A stretch of DNA of 64,000 nt from Methanobrevibacter sp. (GCF_017409525.1 NZ_JAFQSO010000009.1:44086-108085), one strand, 5' to 3'; counted from the stretch's first letter, positions 1-8,930 are shown. The notes: a model not told the origin generated them from the sequence alone. Numbers and translations are program-made.

Positions 1-285
1 ATGCCTGTATCTGAAGCAGAAGCAAACCCAATCAGATTCGACGGACCACCTAGAGTAGTAGGATTAGGTTTCCAAGTAGCTAACGGTGAATTAATCGGAC
101 CAGTCGATTTATTCGATGACCCTGCATTCGACCCAACCCGTGAACAAGCTGCTAAAATCGCAACTTACATCAGAAGACACGGTCCATTTGAACCTCACAG
201 ATTGCCTGCTGAAGAAATGGAATACACTTCACTTCCTGGTGTAATGGAAAAATTAGAATCCAGATTTGAAGATATGGATGATTAG
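1..285 (+). CDS. fbp: Fructose-1,6-bisphosphate aldolase/phosphatase, C-terminal part (cut by window edge)
   Basis: These are the last 94 residues of the archaeal bifunctional FBP aldolase/phosphatase, which condenses triose phosphates and dephosphorylates the product in gluconeogenesis. The conserved tail is recognisable: DGPPRVVGLGFQ, an LFDDPAFD stretch and RRHGPFEPHRLP. Family members are around 360-370 residues, so most of the gene lies left of the window. The ATG at position 1 is most likely an internal methionine rather than a start. A hairpin with a T-run follows the stop codon. The enzyme is cytosolic and Mg-dependent. Identification rests on the tail alone but the motif match is strong. 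Confidence 0.85.
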   Translation: MPVSEAEANPIRFDGPPRVVGLGFQVANGELIGPVDLFDDPAFDPTREQAAKIATYIRRHGPFEPHRLPAEEMEYTSLPGVMEKLESRFEDMDD

Positions 286-290
286 ATTTA

Positions 291-325
291 AAGAGATTTA
301 AAATCTCTTCTTTTTTTACTTTTTT
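291..325 (+). terminator. Hairpin plus T-run after fbp
   Basis: A perfect 9-bp inverted repeat, AAGAGATTT and AAATCTCTT, is followed by two T-tracts. It sits just after the fbp stop codon and before the convergent DUF3781 gene, as expected for a transcription terminator. Confidence 0.6.
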
Positions 326-331
326 TTAAAA

Positions 332-571
332 TTAGTTTTTATGAGCAGTTATTATGGTAAAACTGCTTGAATTGATGGTTATTATGCAGTCGTCAACATT
401 AACATAGTAATTCTTACCTTCTTTTGTAACTGTCGCATTGTCCTGTTTAAGCTTAGAAATGCAATAGCTTACAGGCTCATCGTCAATTCCTAAATTTTTT
501 TGAATTCTTCCTATTCCCATTTCAGTGGTATGAATCTTATCAACATTTTCTAAAAGCATTTTCCTGTGCAT
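332..571 (-). CDS. DUF3781 family protein
   Basis: A small protein of 79 residues with the features I associate with DUF3781: LLENVDKIHTTEMG near the N-terminus, then IGRIQKNLGI, and a C-terminal block with YYVNVDDCIITI and FTIITAHK. Function is unknown. I prefer the ATG at 571, preceded by GGGTGATG, over the ATG at 592, which would add seven residues. It converges on fbp and is divergent from the ABC permease gene, whose TATA box lies between them. Nothing suggests secretion or a membrane segment. Confidence 0.65.
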   Translation of the reverse strand: MHRKMLLENVDKIHTTEMGIGRIQKNLGIDDEPVSYCISKLKQDNATVTKEGKNYYVNVDDCIITINSSSFTIITAHKN

Positions 572-644
572 TTCATCACCCGTTTTTTGCATCTTGGTTA
601 ATGAGGAGATTAGTTATTTATATGTTACAATACTATTTAGTATT

Positions 645-1754
645 ATGTCATTTTTAAAATTTATTCTTAAAAATCCATTCAGGAGGAAAAACAGCGCAGT
701 TCTGGCAATCGTCGGCATTGCAATTGGAATTATTGTAATCGTTGCTCTTGGTGGAATCACAGATGGGTTAGTAAATACCTTTGAAGATACAATTCATGCG
801 GGAGGTGCTGATTTTTCCATTTCAGGAAAGGAAACGGGGGATTCGGCATATGGAACTAACACCATCGATGCAAATTGGACTGATAAAATCGCTAACGTTT
901 CAGGAGTTGAGGAGGCTTATCCCATTTATGTTGTTCTGACTTCAGTGGGGGATGATTTCATGAATACCCTGATTGGTATTGACCCTAATGGTACTACCTT
1001 GGCGGACATTTCCATGAAGGAGGGTAGAATATTTGAGGATAACGAATCTGAAGTTATTCTGGGTGAAATATATGCGGATGATAACAATTACTCTGTAGGC
1101 GACTCTATCAAAATAGATGGCGAAGACTTTGAGGTTGTCGGAATCTTTGAAACAGGAGATCAAAACACTGCTGGAGCGGTATTCACTTCAATTTCCAAGG
1201 TTGGTGATTTGATGAACGATGAGGATTCAATTTCAAACATTTATGTTAAAGTGGAAAAAGGTGAAGACCCTCAGGCTGTTGCGGATAGAATCGATGAGTT
1301 ATACGGTGATGATATTGCAACAATCACTTCAGTCATGGAGATGCAGCAGATGGGAGACATGCTGAACATGCTTAAGGCATCAACATGGGCCATTTCACTT
1401 TTAGCAATTGTCGTTGGCGGTTTGGGCATCATCAACACCATGTTGATGTCAGTCTTTGAAAGAACCCGTGAAATCGGAGTTCTGAAGGCTGTCGGATGGT
1501 CAAATAAAAAAATATTAACAATGATTGTCGGCGAGTCTCTTGTAATTACAATAGTGTCTGCCATCATCGGGTCCTTAATAGGATTTTTGGCATGCACTCT
1601 TTTAGGCCCTCAGATTGGAATAACTCCATTGTTCACTCCAAAGATATTTATTCAGGCATTTGCAATAGCCATAATCGTTGGAGTCATTGGAGGACTTTAC
1701 CCTGCAATCAAGGCAGTTAAATTGCCACCAACAGAGGCGTTGAGGTATGAGTGA
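645..1754 (+). CDS. ABC transporter permease, MacB/FtsX type
   Basis: A membrane subunit of a MacB-like ABC exporter. One transmembrane helix near the N-terminus (AVLAIVGIAIGIIVIVALGG) is followed by a large MacB-type extracytoplasmic domain and an FtsX domain with three C-terminal helices, including the conserved FERTREIGVLKAVGWS loop. The ATG at 645 is chosen because a TATA-like element near 612-622 places transcription start at or near it, so the mRNA may be leaderless; the reading frame opens upstream at 594. The ATPase gene follows 9 bp later. Substrate unknown: such pairs export peptides or act in envelope stress and lipid trafficking. Confidence 0.8.
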   Translation: MSFLKFILKNPFRRKNSAVLAIVGIAIGIIVIVALGGITDGLVNTFEDTIHAGGADFSISGKETGDSAYGTNTIDANWTDKIANVSGVEEAYPIYVVLTSVGDDFMNTLIGIDPNGTTLADISMKEGRIFEDNESEVILGEIYADDNNYSVGDSIKIDGEDFEVVGIFETGDQNTAGAVFTSISKVGDLMNDEDSISNIYVKVEKGEDPQAVADRIDELYGDDIATITSVMEMQQMGDMLNMLKASTWAISLLAIVVGGLGIINTMLMSVFERTREIGVLKAVGWSNKKILTMIVGESLVITIVSAIIGSLIGFLACTLLGPQIGITPLFTPKIFIQAFAIAIIVGVIGGLYPAIKAVKLPPTEALRYE

Positions 1755-1763
1755 GGTGTTAAA

Positions 1764-2462
1764 ATGAATGCTGTAGAGATTAAAGATTTGTATAAAAGCT
1801 ATGAGGATGGCAAAATCAAGGCGTTGAATGGAGTAAATCTCACAATTGCCGATGGGGAATTCGTATCGATCATTGGTCCGTCAGGATCCGGCAAATCAAC
1901 TTTATTGAACATGCTTGGAGCATTAGACATTCCGGATTCAGGCTCAATAACTGTTGCAGGCCAAGATTTAAGTAAATCTAAAAAGTTAAACGAATTTAGA
2001 GCTAAAAAAATTGGGTTCATTTTCCAGCTGCATAATCTGATTCCTAATATTTCCGTTCGCGAAAACATTGAAATTCCGATGTATACTCAGAAGATGTCTT
2101 CGGCCGAGATGAAGGTCCGTGCATTGAAACTGTTGGATGATGTGGGACTTAGAGATAAGGCTGATATCCTGCCGAACAAGTTGTCCGGTGGTGAACGTCA
2201 GAGGGTAGCTATCGCCCGAGCACTTGCAAACAACCCATCAATAATATTGGCAGATGAACCAACAGGATCACTAGATTCCAAAACAAGTAGTAAAATCCTT
2301 AAGCTTCTAATCGATTTGCATGAAGATAAAAATGTAACATTGATAATTGTCACTCATGATATGGATGTGGCTAAACTAGCAGACAGAGTTGTTGAAGTTT
2401 TGGATGGTGAAGTGATTTCGGCAGGTGATGATTCTCTGATAAATAGTAAAATCGATGTTTAG
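1764..2462 (+). CDS. ABC transporter ATP-binding protein, MacB/LolD type
   Basis: The ATPase partner of the upstream permease, 232 residues. Walker A is GPSGSGKST near residue 38, the Q-loop IFQLHNLIP follows, the signature LSGGERQRVAIARAL lies near 138 and Walker B ILADEPTGSLD near 160, with the switch histidine in VTHD. The TGSLD variant after Walker B is typical of the MacB/LolD branch of exporters. A GAGGTG ribosome binding site precedes the start, and the spacing indicates one operon. It ends by overlapping the convergent DUF357 gene by 4 bp. Confidence 0.85.
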   Translation: MNAVEIKDLYKSYEDGKIKALNGVNLTIADGEFVSIIGPSGSGKSTLLNMLGALDIPDSGSITVAGQDLSKSKKLNEFRAKKIGFIFQLHNLIPNISVRENIEIPMYTQKMSSAEMKVRALKLLDDVGLRDKADILPNKLSGGERQRVAIARALANNPSIILADEPTGSLDSKTSSKILKLLIDLHEDKNVTLIIVTHDMDVAKLADRVVEVLDGEVISAGDDSLINSKIDV

Positions 2463-2701
2463 ATGATTCCATGAATCATCCTTAGGGCATCTAAAAGCCC
2501 ATGGCTGTATTCGATACATCCGAATGCAGTCCTCATATCTTTTTTTTCAAGGTAATATTTCGAATCATTCCAGTAATCAACAGCCCTATCATAAACTTCT
2601 TTTTGCTTTCCTTCAAAAGTGATGTCGGCCACTTGATTTAAATTTCTCTCTAGTTTTGCAATGTCTTTTGCTATTTTTTCAGGACTTTCAAGTTCACTCA
2701 T
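2459..2701 (-). CDS. DUF357 family protein
   Basis: An 80-residue, charged, helical protein matching the archaeal DUF357 family, with the conserved segment DRAVDYWNDSKYYLEKKD followed by CIEYSHGLLDALR. Function unknown. It overlaps the archaetidylinositol phosphate synthase gene by 8 bp and would be cotranscribed downstream of it. In several euryarchaea this family sits near the same CDP-alcohol transferase (from memory), but no role in lipid synthesis can be read from the sequence. Confidence 0.7.
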   Translation of the reverse strand: MSELESPEKIAKDIAKLERNLNQVADITFEGKQKEVYDRAVDYWNDSKYYLEKKDMRTAFGCIEYSHGLLDALRMIHGII

Positions 2702-3263
2702 TCAATTGCCTCCAAACATGTACTATTCTTTGAGCTACAGTAAAGTAGGATAGGATTACTAAAATGTAAATGATGTATGTAAAGTAGATGTCTCCTACAA
2801 AGTATCCGATTAATGCTCCAATCATTAGGATGACCATACGAACAGCCCTTTCGGCTATTCCAACATTGCATTCAACTCCTTGAGATTCCGCTCTTGCCCT
2901 TACATAGCTTACGCATATTGCAGAGTGAATTGCCAAAACGCCAATAAACCAATCACAATAGCCTCCAAATATTATTCCGATGTATATGATTGCATCTGCG
3001 AACCTGTCCATTGTGGAGTCAAGAAACGCACCGAACTTGGAAGACCTGTCATGGTATCTTGCAACGGCTCCGTCAACGACATCCAGAAATCCCGAAAGCA
3101 GTATGGCTATTGTTCCTAAAATCAACATCTTATTTGCAAATCCATATGCTGCAAGAAGGGCAACGAATGGGGAAATCACAGTTACGATATTTGGATTTAT
3201 ATTCAAATGTTTTGCAAGCGGATTCAGTATTTTTGTTAAAAGTGGTCTTAAACTTTGAAGCAT
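2694..3263 (-). CDS. Archaetidylinositol phosphate synthase (CDP-alcohol phosphatidyltransferase)
   Basis: A membrane enzyme that transfers archaetidyl phosphate from CDP-archaeol to inositol-1-phosphate, giving archaetidylinositol phosphate for archaeal membrane lipids. The CDP-alcohol transferase motif DG-x2-AR-x8-G-x3-D-x3-D is complete in DGAVARYHDRSSKFGAFLDSTMD around residues 63-85. Several hydrophobic helices surround it, and the length of 189 residues is usual. Substrate assignment follows similarity to the methanogen enzyme family; other CDP-alcohol transferases share the motif. Divergent from the Sua5/YrdC gene with a 36-bp gap. Confidence 0.8.
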   Translation of the reverse strand: MLQSLRPLLTKILNPLAKHLNINPNIVTVISPFVALLAAYGFANKMLILGTIAILLSGFLDVVDGAVARYHDRSSKFGAFLDSTMDRFADAIIYIGIIFGGYCDWFIGVLAIHSAICVSYVRARAESQGVECNVGIAERAVRMVILMIGALIGYFVGDIYFTYIIYILVILSYFTVAQRIVHVWRQLNE

Positions 3264-3299
3264 AATTTATATTAAATATCTTATCTAATATAAAGTTAA

Positions 3300-3881
3300 A
3301 TGAAAGTACTGAAAACAAGCAATGATGAAATGGATGAAAAAATTATTAGTGAAGCTATTGATGTATTGGCTGATGGCGGTGTCGTATTGTATCCGACTGA
3401 CACTGTTTACGGTTTGGGAGCCAATATATTTGACAATAAGGCAGTCAAGAGAGTTTTTAATCTAAAACAAAGGAGTTTTTTAAAGCCATTGTCAATTTTG
3501 GTTTCTGATGTAAATGCCATCAATCTTGTTGCAAAGGTCTCAATTGCGCAAAAGGAGATAATCAACAGCCATCTTCCAGGCCCCTATACATTTATTTTAA
3601 ATAAACGGAAAATCGTTCCAAGGGTTGTAACTAGCGGGTCCATGTATGTTGGAGTTAGAGTTCCGGACAATCAGATTGCCTGCAGATTGGCCAGCATTTT
3701 CCCGATAACAACCACCAGTGCAAATATATCTGATGAGGATGTTTTATCGAATCCGTCAGAAATTCTAGAGCAATTGAATTGCGATGTCGATTTGGTCATT
3801 GATGTAGGTGACTTAAAATCAAATCACGCATCAAAAATCATTGATTTAACCCAGCGCAATCCGAAAATAATAAGAAAATAA
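3300..3881 (+). CDS. L-threonylcarbamoyladenylate synthase (Sua5/YrdC family)
   Basis: Makes threonylcarbamoyl-AMP from threonine, bicarbonate and ATP, the first step of the t6A37 modification of ANN-decoding tRNAs. The YrdC fold is seen in VVLYPTDTVYGLGANI near the N-terminus, the basic KQRSFLKPLSILV block, and the TTTSANISDED segment. At 193 residues it is the short YrdC-type form without the Sua5 extension. A TATA-like ATAATTTATATT ends about 27 bp upstream of the ATG, so translation is probably leaderless. T-rich sequence follows the stop. Confidence 0.85.
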   Translation: MKVLKTSNDEMDEKIISEAIDVLADGGVVLYPTDTVYGLGANIFDNKAVKRVFNLKQRSFLKPLSILVSDVNAINLVAKVSIAQKEIINSHLPGPYTFILNKRKIVPRVVTSGSMYVGVRVPDNQIACRLASIFPITTTSANISDEDVLSNPSEILEQLNCDVDLVIDVGDLKSNHASKIIDLTQRNPKIIRK

Positions 3882-3964
3882 CAACTTCTATTTTTTTTCA
3901 ATCTTCATCGGTAATTTTGTTTCCGCCATTAACTTATATATTTTATAAAAATCAATATTAAATT

Positions 3965-4669
3965 ATGAAAGTATTAGCTAATTTTGAGGACAATCATAAA
4001 ATTCCATCAAACTCTTCACTTGATGCCATGTTGGGAGGGGGTTTTGAAAAGGGTGTAATGACCCAAATATTCGGTCCGCCCAGTTCAGGCAAGAGTAATA
4101 TTGCTTTAACTTTGGCAGCTAATGTTGCTAAAAACGGAAAAAAAGTGATTTATATAGATACTGAAGGTGGAATTTCCATTGATAGGATTAAGCAAATTTC
4201 AGGTCCGGACTTTACAAAAGTAGCTAATAACATAATAGTTTTCGAGCCGACTAACTTTTCAGAACAGAATGATAATCTAAAAGCGATAGAGCTTTGGCTT
4301 AGAAAAAACCATCGTGATGTTGATTTGATCATTTTGGATTCGGCTGTAGCATTATACAGGGTGGATGACATGAAATCATCCAAATTGAATAAGGAATTGG
4401 GAAAACAAATGGGAATTTTGTCCAAGATTGCTCGAAAGTATGATGTGGCCGTCGTATTGACAAATCAGATTTACAATGCCTTTGATGATGAAGGAAACAA
4501 TGACGTCAGGGCAGTAGGGGGAACAATTTTACAATATTGGAGTAAGGTGATAATCCAACTGGATCGTGGCGATGAGGTTAACAAACGTGTTGCCACCTTA
4601 ATACGCCATAGGAGCATTCCTGAAGGAAAGCAGGCAATGTTTTCCATTAGTTCAAGAGGAATTATTTAG
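3965..4669 (+). CDS. radB: DNA repair and recombination protein RadB
   Basis: An archaeal RecA/RadA paralogue that assists homologous recombination. The protein is 234 residues, the short RadB length without the N-terminal helix-hairpin-helix domain of RadA. Walker A is GPPSSGKSN near residue 37 and Walker B is LIILDSAV near 117; the LTNQIYNAF segment matches the RecA core. The start is supported by a TATA-like TTATATATTT about 25-30 bp upstream, implying a leaderless mRNA. No neighbouring recombination genes. Confidence 0.9.
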   Translation: MKVLANFEDNHKIPSNSSLDAMLGGGFEKGVMTQIFGPPSSGKSNIALTLAANVAKNGKKVIYIDTEGGISIDRIKQISGPDFTKVANNIIVFEPTNFSEQNDNLKAIELWLRKNHRDVDLIILDSAVALYRVDDMKSSKLNKELGKQMGILSKIARKYDVAVVLTNQIYNAFDDEGNNDVRAVGGTILQYWSKVIIQLDRGDEVNKRVATLIRHRSIPEGKQAMFSISSRGII

Positions 4670-4723
4670 ATTACGTTCATTGATGATACAGAATAAATAT
4701 TATTTGGAATTGCTAGTGATATT

Positions 4724-5896
4724 ATGAGGGATAAGGATTTTGATATTAAAAAACCGAGAAAAAAGTTTCAGAAAACCGAAAGGGTGCCTCCGGAAGGTTA
4801 TGAGTGCGCTAATGACTTTTTCGAAGACATGTATATGGATAAGGAAATGATTTGGATGGGTCAAAATACAAATCATTTGCATGATGACACCATAGCCGAT
4901 GCAATGATTGATGCCATTAAGGAAAAGACATATTGCAAATATCCTGCCCCTGAGGGATTCAGCGAGCTTAAACAATTGATTTTGGACGATTTGGAATTTG
5001 AAGATCTGGAAGTTCTATTGACTTCCGGCGCAACAGAATCGTTATACTTATGCATGCAAGCATTGCTGGAACCTGAAGACAATGTAATATTATCCGATCC
5101 TGGATACTTTATCATCGGAGACTTTGCAAACAGGTTTGCGGGCGAAGTAAGGTATGTTCCAATCTATTTCGAAGAAAACAATTATAAATTGACTCCTGAC
5201 CTTTTGCGTGAAAATATGGATGAGAATACGCGCATGGTAATTTTAATCGATCCTTTAAATCCTTTAGGCTCATCATATGATGAAGATGAATTAAAAGAAT
5301 TTGCAGAAATCGCAAAAGAAAACGATTTGTACTTATTGCATGACATTACCTATAAGGACTTTGCACGCGAGCATTTCCTCGTTGAAAATTATGCTCCTGG
5401 CCAAACATTGACAATTTACAGCTTCTCAAAAATATTTGGGATGGCCGGTTTGAGAATAGGTGGTGTCATATCATCAAAACCTATAATCGATTCAATTAAA
5501 AATGCAGTTATTAATGACCTTGGAGTAAATATCATTTCTCAATATGGTGCAATAGCAGGTTTAAAGTCAAAACAAGTATGGTTTGAAGACATGAGGCAAA
5601 CCTGCTTTGAAAACCAAAGGTTAATCAGTGAAATGATAGAACCGATTGAAGGGGTTTTCCTGCCAGTGTATCCATCCGATGCAAACATGATGGTAATTGA
5701 TTTGTCAGGTGCAGGAATCGATCCTAAGGAGATGTCAAATTATCTGATTGAGAGGAAATTGTTCACAAGAGAAGGAGAATATACATCTGAAGACTTTGGA
5801 GATAAGTACTTGCGTATAAGTTTCTCAATTCCTACAGAGGAAATTGAAGTATTCTGTGAAGAATTCCCAAAAGCTGTTGAAGCTTTAAGAAAATGA
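4724..5896 (+). CDS. PLP-dependent aminotransferase, class I/II
   Basis: A fold-type I aminotransferase of 390 residues. Visible landmarks are the LTSGATESLYLCMQALL cofactor-phosphate region, the DPLNPLGSSY loop in place of the usual NPxNPTG, HDITYKDF, and the Schiff-base lysine in SFSKIFGMAGLRIG. The substrate is not evident; related methanogen enzymes act on aspartate, aromatic or branched-chain amino acids. The next gene starts inside its stop codon (ATGA overlap), so it is the first gene of a three-gene operon with a ferredoxin-like protein and a DGC protein. Confidence 0.8.
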   Translation: MRDKDFDIKKPRKKFQKTERVPPEGYECANDFFEDMYMDKEMIWMGQNTNHLHDDTIADAMIDAIKEKTYCKYPAPEGFSELKQLILDDLEFEDLEVLLTSGATESLYLCMQALLEPEDNVILSDPGYFIIGDFANRFAGEVRYVPIYFEENNYKLTPDLLRENMDENTRMVILIDPLNPLGSSYDEDELKEFAEIAKENDLYLLHDITYKDFAREHFLVENYAPGQTLTIYSFSKIFGMAGLRIGGVISSKPIIDSIKNAVINDLGVNIISQYGAIAGLKSKQVWFEDMRQTCFENQRLISEMIEPIEGVFLPVYPSDANMMVIDLSGAGIDPKEMSNYLIERKLFTREGEYTSEDFGDKYLRISFSIPTEEIEVFCEEFPKAVEALRK

Positions 5897-6633
5897 GCGA
5901 TGTAGCATTCGAGAGGTTTAGATACCACAAACCTCTTCCTAATTTTTATAAACTGGAAAATCCTAAAAATCCTGAAAGGGAAATTTCCGATGAATTGCTA
6001 GCTGAATTGCTAGATTTGGCTAAAAAATATGATTTTACAGGAATAAGCTATTCAAAATTATCCGACGAGTTTAAAAATGAATTTGAAATAGACTTTGATA
6101 ATGTACTTATTTTCAAGTTTTTGATGGGTGATAATTTAATAAATATGAATCGTTCGGCTGAAAAATGCAAGCTAATGGATGATGAATTCCAGGAATATGG
6201 GGTGCATGTTTATGAATTTGCAGATTTTTTAAGGGAAAATGGTTTTCAGGCGGATTTAATTCATCCATTGGACGATAATCTAAGCATGAGGGCAATAGCC
6301 ATGCAGTCTAATGACTGTGCAATAACAAGAAGCAACATGTGCCTTTTTAAAGATGGGCTTGCAGTTAGCTTTTTCATGATTCACACTTCAATCGAAAATT
6401 TGCCATATAAGAGTGAAAATGACATGTTGTGGGTTAAGGAATTCTGCTCAACATGCGGTGTTTGCATTGAAAGGTGTCCTGAAGATGCATTTGATGAGAA
6501 CGGCAATTTTTTAAGAAAGATGTGCACGGCACACCGGGAAGGATGTAATGATTGTCTCTTGAGATGCCCATTTTACAAAAGAGGTTATGATAAAGTTAAA
6601 AGAAGATATGAAAAAATGAAAAAGAGGTCTTGA
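5893..6633 (+). CDS. 4Fe-4S binding protein, QueG-like C-terminal cluster region
   Basis: A 246-residue protein with an N-terminal region I do not recognise and a C-terminal iron-sulfur region: CSTCGVCIERCP near residue 180, followed by a second cysteine set (C-T-A-H-R-E-G-C-N-D-C-L-L-R-C-P). The pattern resembles the ferredoxin-like tail of epoxyqueuosine reductases, but no cobalamin domain is evident. It is translationally coupled to the aminotransferase (ATGA overlap) and is followed 2 bp later by a DGC-domain gene, suggesting a shared redox or metal-dependent task. Function unassigned. Confidence 0.65.
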   Translation: MSDVAFERFRYHKPLPNFYKLENPKNPEREISDELLAELLDLAKKYDFTGISYSKLSDEFKNEFEIDFDNVLIFKFLMGDNLINMNRSAEKCKLMDDEFQEYGVHVYEFADFLRENGFQADLIHPLDDNLSMRAIAMQSNDCAITRSNMCLFKDGLAVSFFMIHTSIENLPYKSENDMLWVKEFCSTCGVCIERCPEDAFDENGNFLRKMCTAHREGCNDCLLRCPFYKRGYDKVKRRYEKMKKRS

Positions 6634-6634
6634 A

Positions 6635-7012
6635 ATGTGTGAAAAAATAGCATTAGTTTCATGTAGTGGATTAAGCCCACTCGGTTTGGTTGTAAGGGCA
6701 GCCAGTGTAGAACTGGCTTTGGAAAATGATAATGTTGTTGCAGCATGCATAACTGAATACTCTGCCCAGCCAAACAATTGCTCACCAATTTTAGATGATG
6801 CAAAAATAGTTACAATAACAGGTTGTGGGGATGATTGTGCATCTGTAATTCTAAAAGAGAAGGATGTAAGTCCAATTAAAAATATTTCAGCAGATGCCGT
6901 AGTCAAAACTTATGATTTAAATCCTTTAGATGCAGTACGTTTAGATGAAGACGGTGAAAAAGCTGTTGAAATATTAAAAAGATATATCTTAAAGGAATTA
7001 GAGAATATCTAA
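6635..7012 (+). CDS. DGC-domain putative zinc-binding protein
   Basis: A 125-residue protein matching the DGC family: the N-terminal CSGLSPLGLVVRAASVELA, a middle ITEYSAQPNNC, and ITGCGDDCAS. The GCxDxC motif gives the family its name, here GCGDDC. Function is unknown; metal binding by the conserved cysteines has been proposed for the family. It starts 2 bp after the 4Fe-4S gene, with GAGGTC upstream, and closes the operon. It is convergent with hcgF, only 8 bp separating the two stops. Confidence 0.7.
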   Translation: MCEKIALVSCSGLSPLGLVVRAASVELALENDNVVAACITEYSAQPNNCSPILDDAKIVTITGCGDDCASVILKEKDVSPIKNISADAVVKTYDLNPLDAVRLDEDGEKAVEILKRYILKELENI

Positions 7013-7020
7013 CAATATTC

Positions 7021-7581
7021 TCATTTCTCTATAATTTCCACATCTTTTAAAGATTTTATTTCATTGATTTTATTGTTTAAAAGCAGCAAAGTTATTTCTA
7101 ATGTTTTTTCAATTCCTGCATCTGACCTTTGGGACAAGTTTTCACTGTTGTTTTCACATAAATCCGCATGAACATCAGTGTTGGTTGTAATTTCATAATT
7201 GTCAGTAATTATTGATATTCCTCCACGACCAACTCCTGCTGTAGTTCCAATGCCTATGTCACAATCTGTCAAATCTTTCACAGCCTGAGCCATGATTTTG
7301 CTCACGGTTTTATCTCCCTTTTCATCATAAACTTTAATTCCTTTTATTAGTTTATCTGGTTTTGGAGGATTTTTAACATTTAATATTTTCACGACAGCTT
7401 CAATGGTGGGTATAAATAAACTGCAAGTCACGCTAAGGTCATTATAATCAAAATCACCATAATGTTTAGGGTTTTTAATATATTCTCTCCCAAAGTTCCC
7501 TTCGTAATTTTGAGCCAGTGCATGGAGTTCTCTTCCAATTTTCCCTTGCGTGAAACATTCTGCTGTTGCTATTTTAATCAT
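7021..7581 (-). CDS. hcgF: HcgF, FeGP-cofactor biosynthesis (UPF0254)
   Basis: UPF0254 protein, one of the hmd co-occurring genes. Published work assigns HcgF to binding guanylylpyridinol through a Cys thioester during construction of the iron-guanylylpyridinol cofactor of [Fe]-hydrogenase. Family marks are MIKIATAECFTQGKIGRELH at the N-terminus (C9 being the likely thioester cysteine) and GIGTTAGVGRGGISI. It is the last gene of the hcgA-B-C-D-E-F run; its start overlaps hcgE by 8 bp, so translation is coupled. The 186-residue length is usual. Confidence 0.9.
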   Translation of the reverse strand: MIKIATAECFTQGKIGRELHALAQNYEGNFGREYIKNPKHYGDFDYNDLSVTCSLFIPTIEAVVKILNVKNPPKPDKLIKGIKVYDEKGDKTVSKIMAQAVKDLTDCDIGIGTTAGVGRGGISIITDNYEITTNTDVHADLCENNSENLSQRSDAGIEKTLEITLLLLNNKINEIKSLKDVEIIEK

Positions 7582-8227
7582 TTTTATCTCTCAGTAATTT
7601 TAAGGCATTCATTGTAATGACTTTTGCAACCTCATCCAAGGTATATGGTGTTACAGGTTCATTGTCTCTAATTAATTTGTTTGTTGTTAAAACTAAGTGA
7701 TTTTCTGTTATTCCTTGTTTTCTTAGTTCTTCAACAGCAGGATTGGAGTCATCGTATTCTGAAATGTCCTTGATTTCAATATTTTCATCTCCAAATCCGA
7801 AAATTCCGGCGGTTCCAATAGTTTTGGCCCCTTTTTTGTGGGCGTGCTTTATTATTTTGGCCGCAGTAGGTATTGTGTTTCCTCCAGCGATAACGATGAT
7901 TACAACATCACCTTCTATTAAATCAAGATTTTCATCATTAATGTATTCCGGATAGCTGATAATGTTTCTAAATTCTTCTTTATGAGTACAGAGCTGTTTA
8001 ATGAAATCAGGTTTGTTTTGGCCTATTTCAGCTCCAAGAAGTGTAAAAATGACATCTCCGCCGTCTATTTTTTGGCCATCAAAAGCACCAATAACCTTTG
8101 GACCTCCTCTATGGACTTGCATTAGGTTTATTCCGATTCTTAAACCTAACCTTCCGCATCCTATTAAGTCAATTCTACCTTTAGGTACTTGTTTGTCTTC
8201 CATTTTTTGGATTTCATCATTTGTCAT
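7574..8227 (-). CDS. hcgE: HcgE, ThiF/E1-like adenylyltransferase for FeGP cofactor
   Basis: A 217-residue E1/ThiF-like protein. HcgE activates the carboxylate of guanylylpyridinol by adenylation, preparing the acyl ligand of the iron. The nucleotide-binding fold begins at IDLIGCGRLGLRIGINL near residue 19. It has no C-terminal rhodanese or catalytic-cysteine domain, as expected for HcgE. Located between hcgD (5-bp gap) and hcgF (8-bp overlap), in the operon order expected for cofactor genes clustered next to hmd. Confidence 0.88.
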   Translation of the reverse strand: MTNDEIQKMEDKQVPKGRIDLIGCGRLGLRIGINLMQVHRGGPKVIGAFDGQKIDGGDVIFTLLGAEIGQNKPDFIKQLCTHKEEFRNIISYPEYINDENLDLIEGDVVIIVIAGGNTIPTAAKIIKHAHKKGAKTIGTAGIFGFGDENIEIKDISEYDDSNPAVEELRKQGITENHLVLTTNKLIRDNEPVTPYTLDEVAKVITMNALKLLRDKND

Positions 8228-8231
8228 GTTA

Positions 8232-8930
8232 TCACTTTAATTGTTCTATAGGTTTCTCGTCAATAACTTCAATGGTAATGTTAAGTTCAGCCAGGAGATC
8301 TCCAAGTGCATGTAATCCTGGTACTTCACTGTCATGGTGGTTTAAATCAATTAAGGTAATTCCTAAATTTTTTGCAAGAATTGCAGTTTCTTGAGTTAAA
8401 TCGCCTGAAATTAAAATATCCACATTTTTATTTTTTGCTAATGTGATGTATTTTGGGGGTTTCAATCCAAAACCGGATATTATTCCCACTTTTTTTATAA
8501 TATGTTCATCAGCTAAATTGTTCACGATTCTCACATCAGAAAATTTATCTAAAATGCTTTGTTTTAATTCAATGAATTTCTGATTTGCTTTACAGACTCT
8601 TCCGATATTTGTTTCATCATCGAAATAATCAATAACATCTAAATTTAGGGTATCTGCAAGAGCATCATTTGCCCCGCCGTCTATTATGTCCCAATTGGAA
8701 TGTATTGTGTAAGTTGGCGTTTTTGGTGTGAATAAGGGAGGATGATGAGTTATTATTAACGTATTTTTATAATTTTTGTTTTCCTGAGGCAATAAATCCA
8801 TATAGATTTTAATTATGGTAATGTCCTGTTCTAGGTCATAATCTTTTTTAAATCCCACCTCATCATTCTCAAGCGCTAATGATTCAGGTATTTTCCCCTC
8901 TAAAAATTCGATTATTTCCTTGAGTTTCAT
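8232..8930 (-). CDS. hcgD: HcgD, NIF3-like protein for FeGP cofactor
   Basis: A 232-residue NIF3-family protein. HcgD binds a dinuclear iron site and has been proposed as the iron donor for the FeGP cofactor. Metal-ligand motifs of the family are visible: LIITHHPPLF near residue 60 and a C-terminal LIDLNHHDSEVPG containing His and Glu ligands. It directly abuts hcgC with no spacer. Generic NIF3 proteins exist outside this pathway; the hcg context makes HcgD the right assignment. Confidence 0.88.
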   Translation of the reverse strand: MKLKEIIEFLEGKIPESLALENDEVGFKKDYDLEQDITIIKIYMDLLPQENKNYKNTLIITHHPPLFTPKTPTYTIHSNWDIIDGGANDALADTLNLDVIDYFDDETNIGRVCKANQKFIELKQSILDKFSDVRIVNNLADEHIIKKVGIISGFGLKPPKYITLAKNKNVDILISGDLTQETAILAKNLGITLIDLNHHDSEVPGLHALGDLLAELNITIEVIDEKPIEQLK

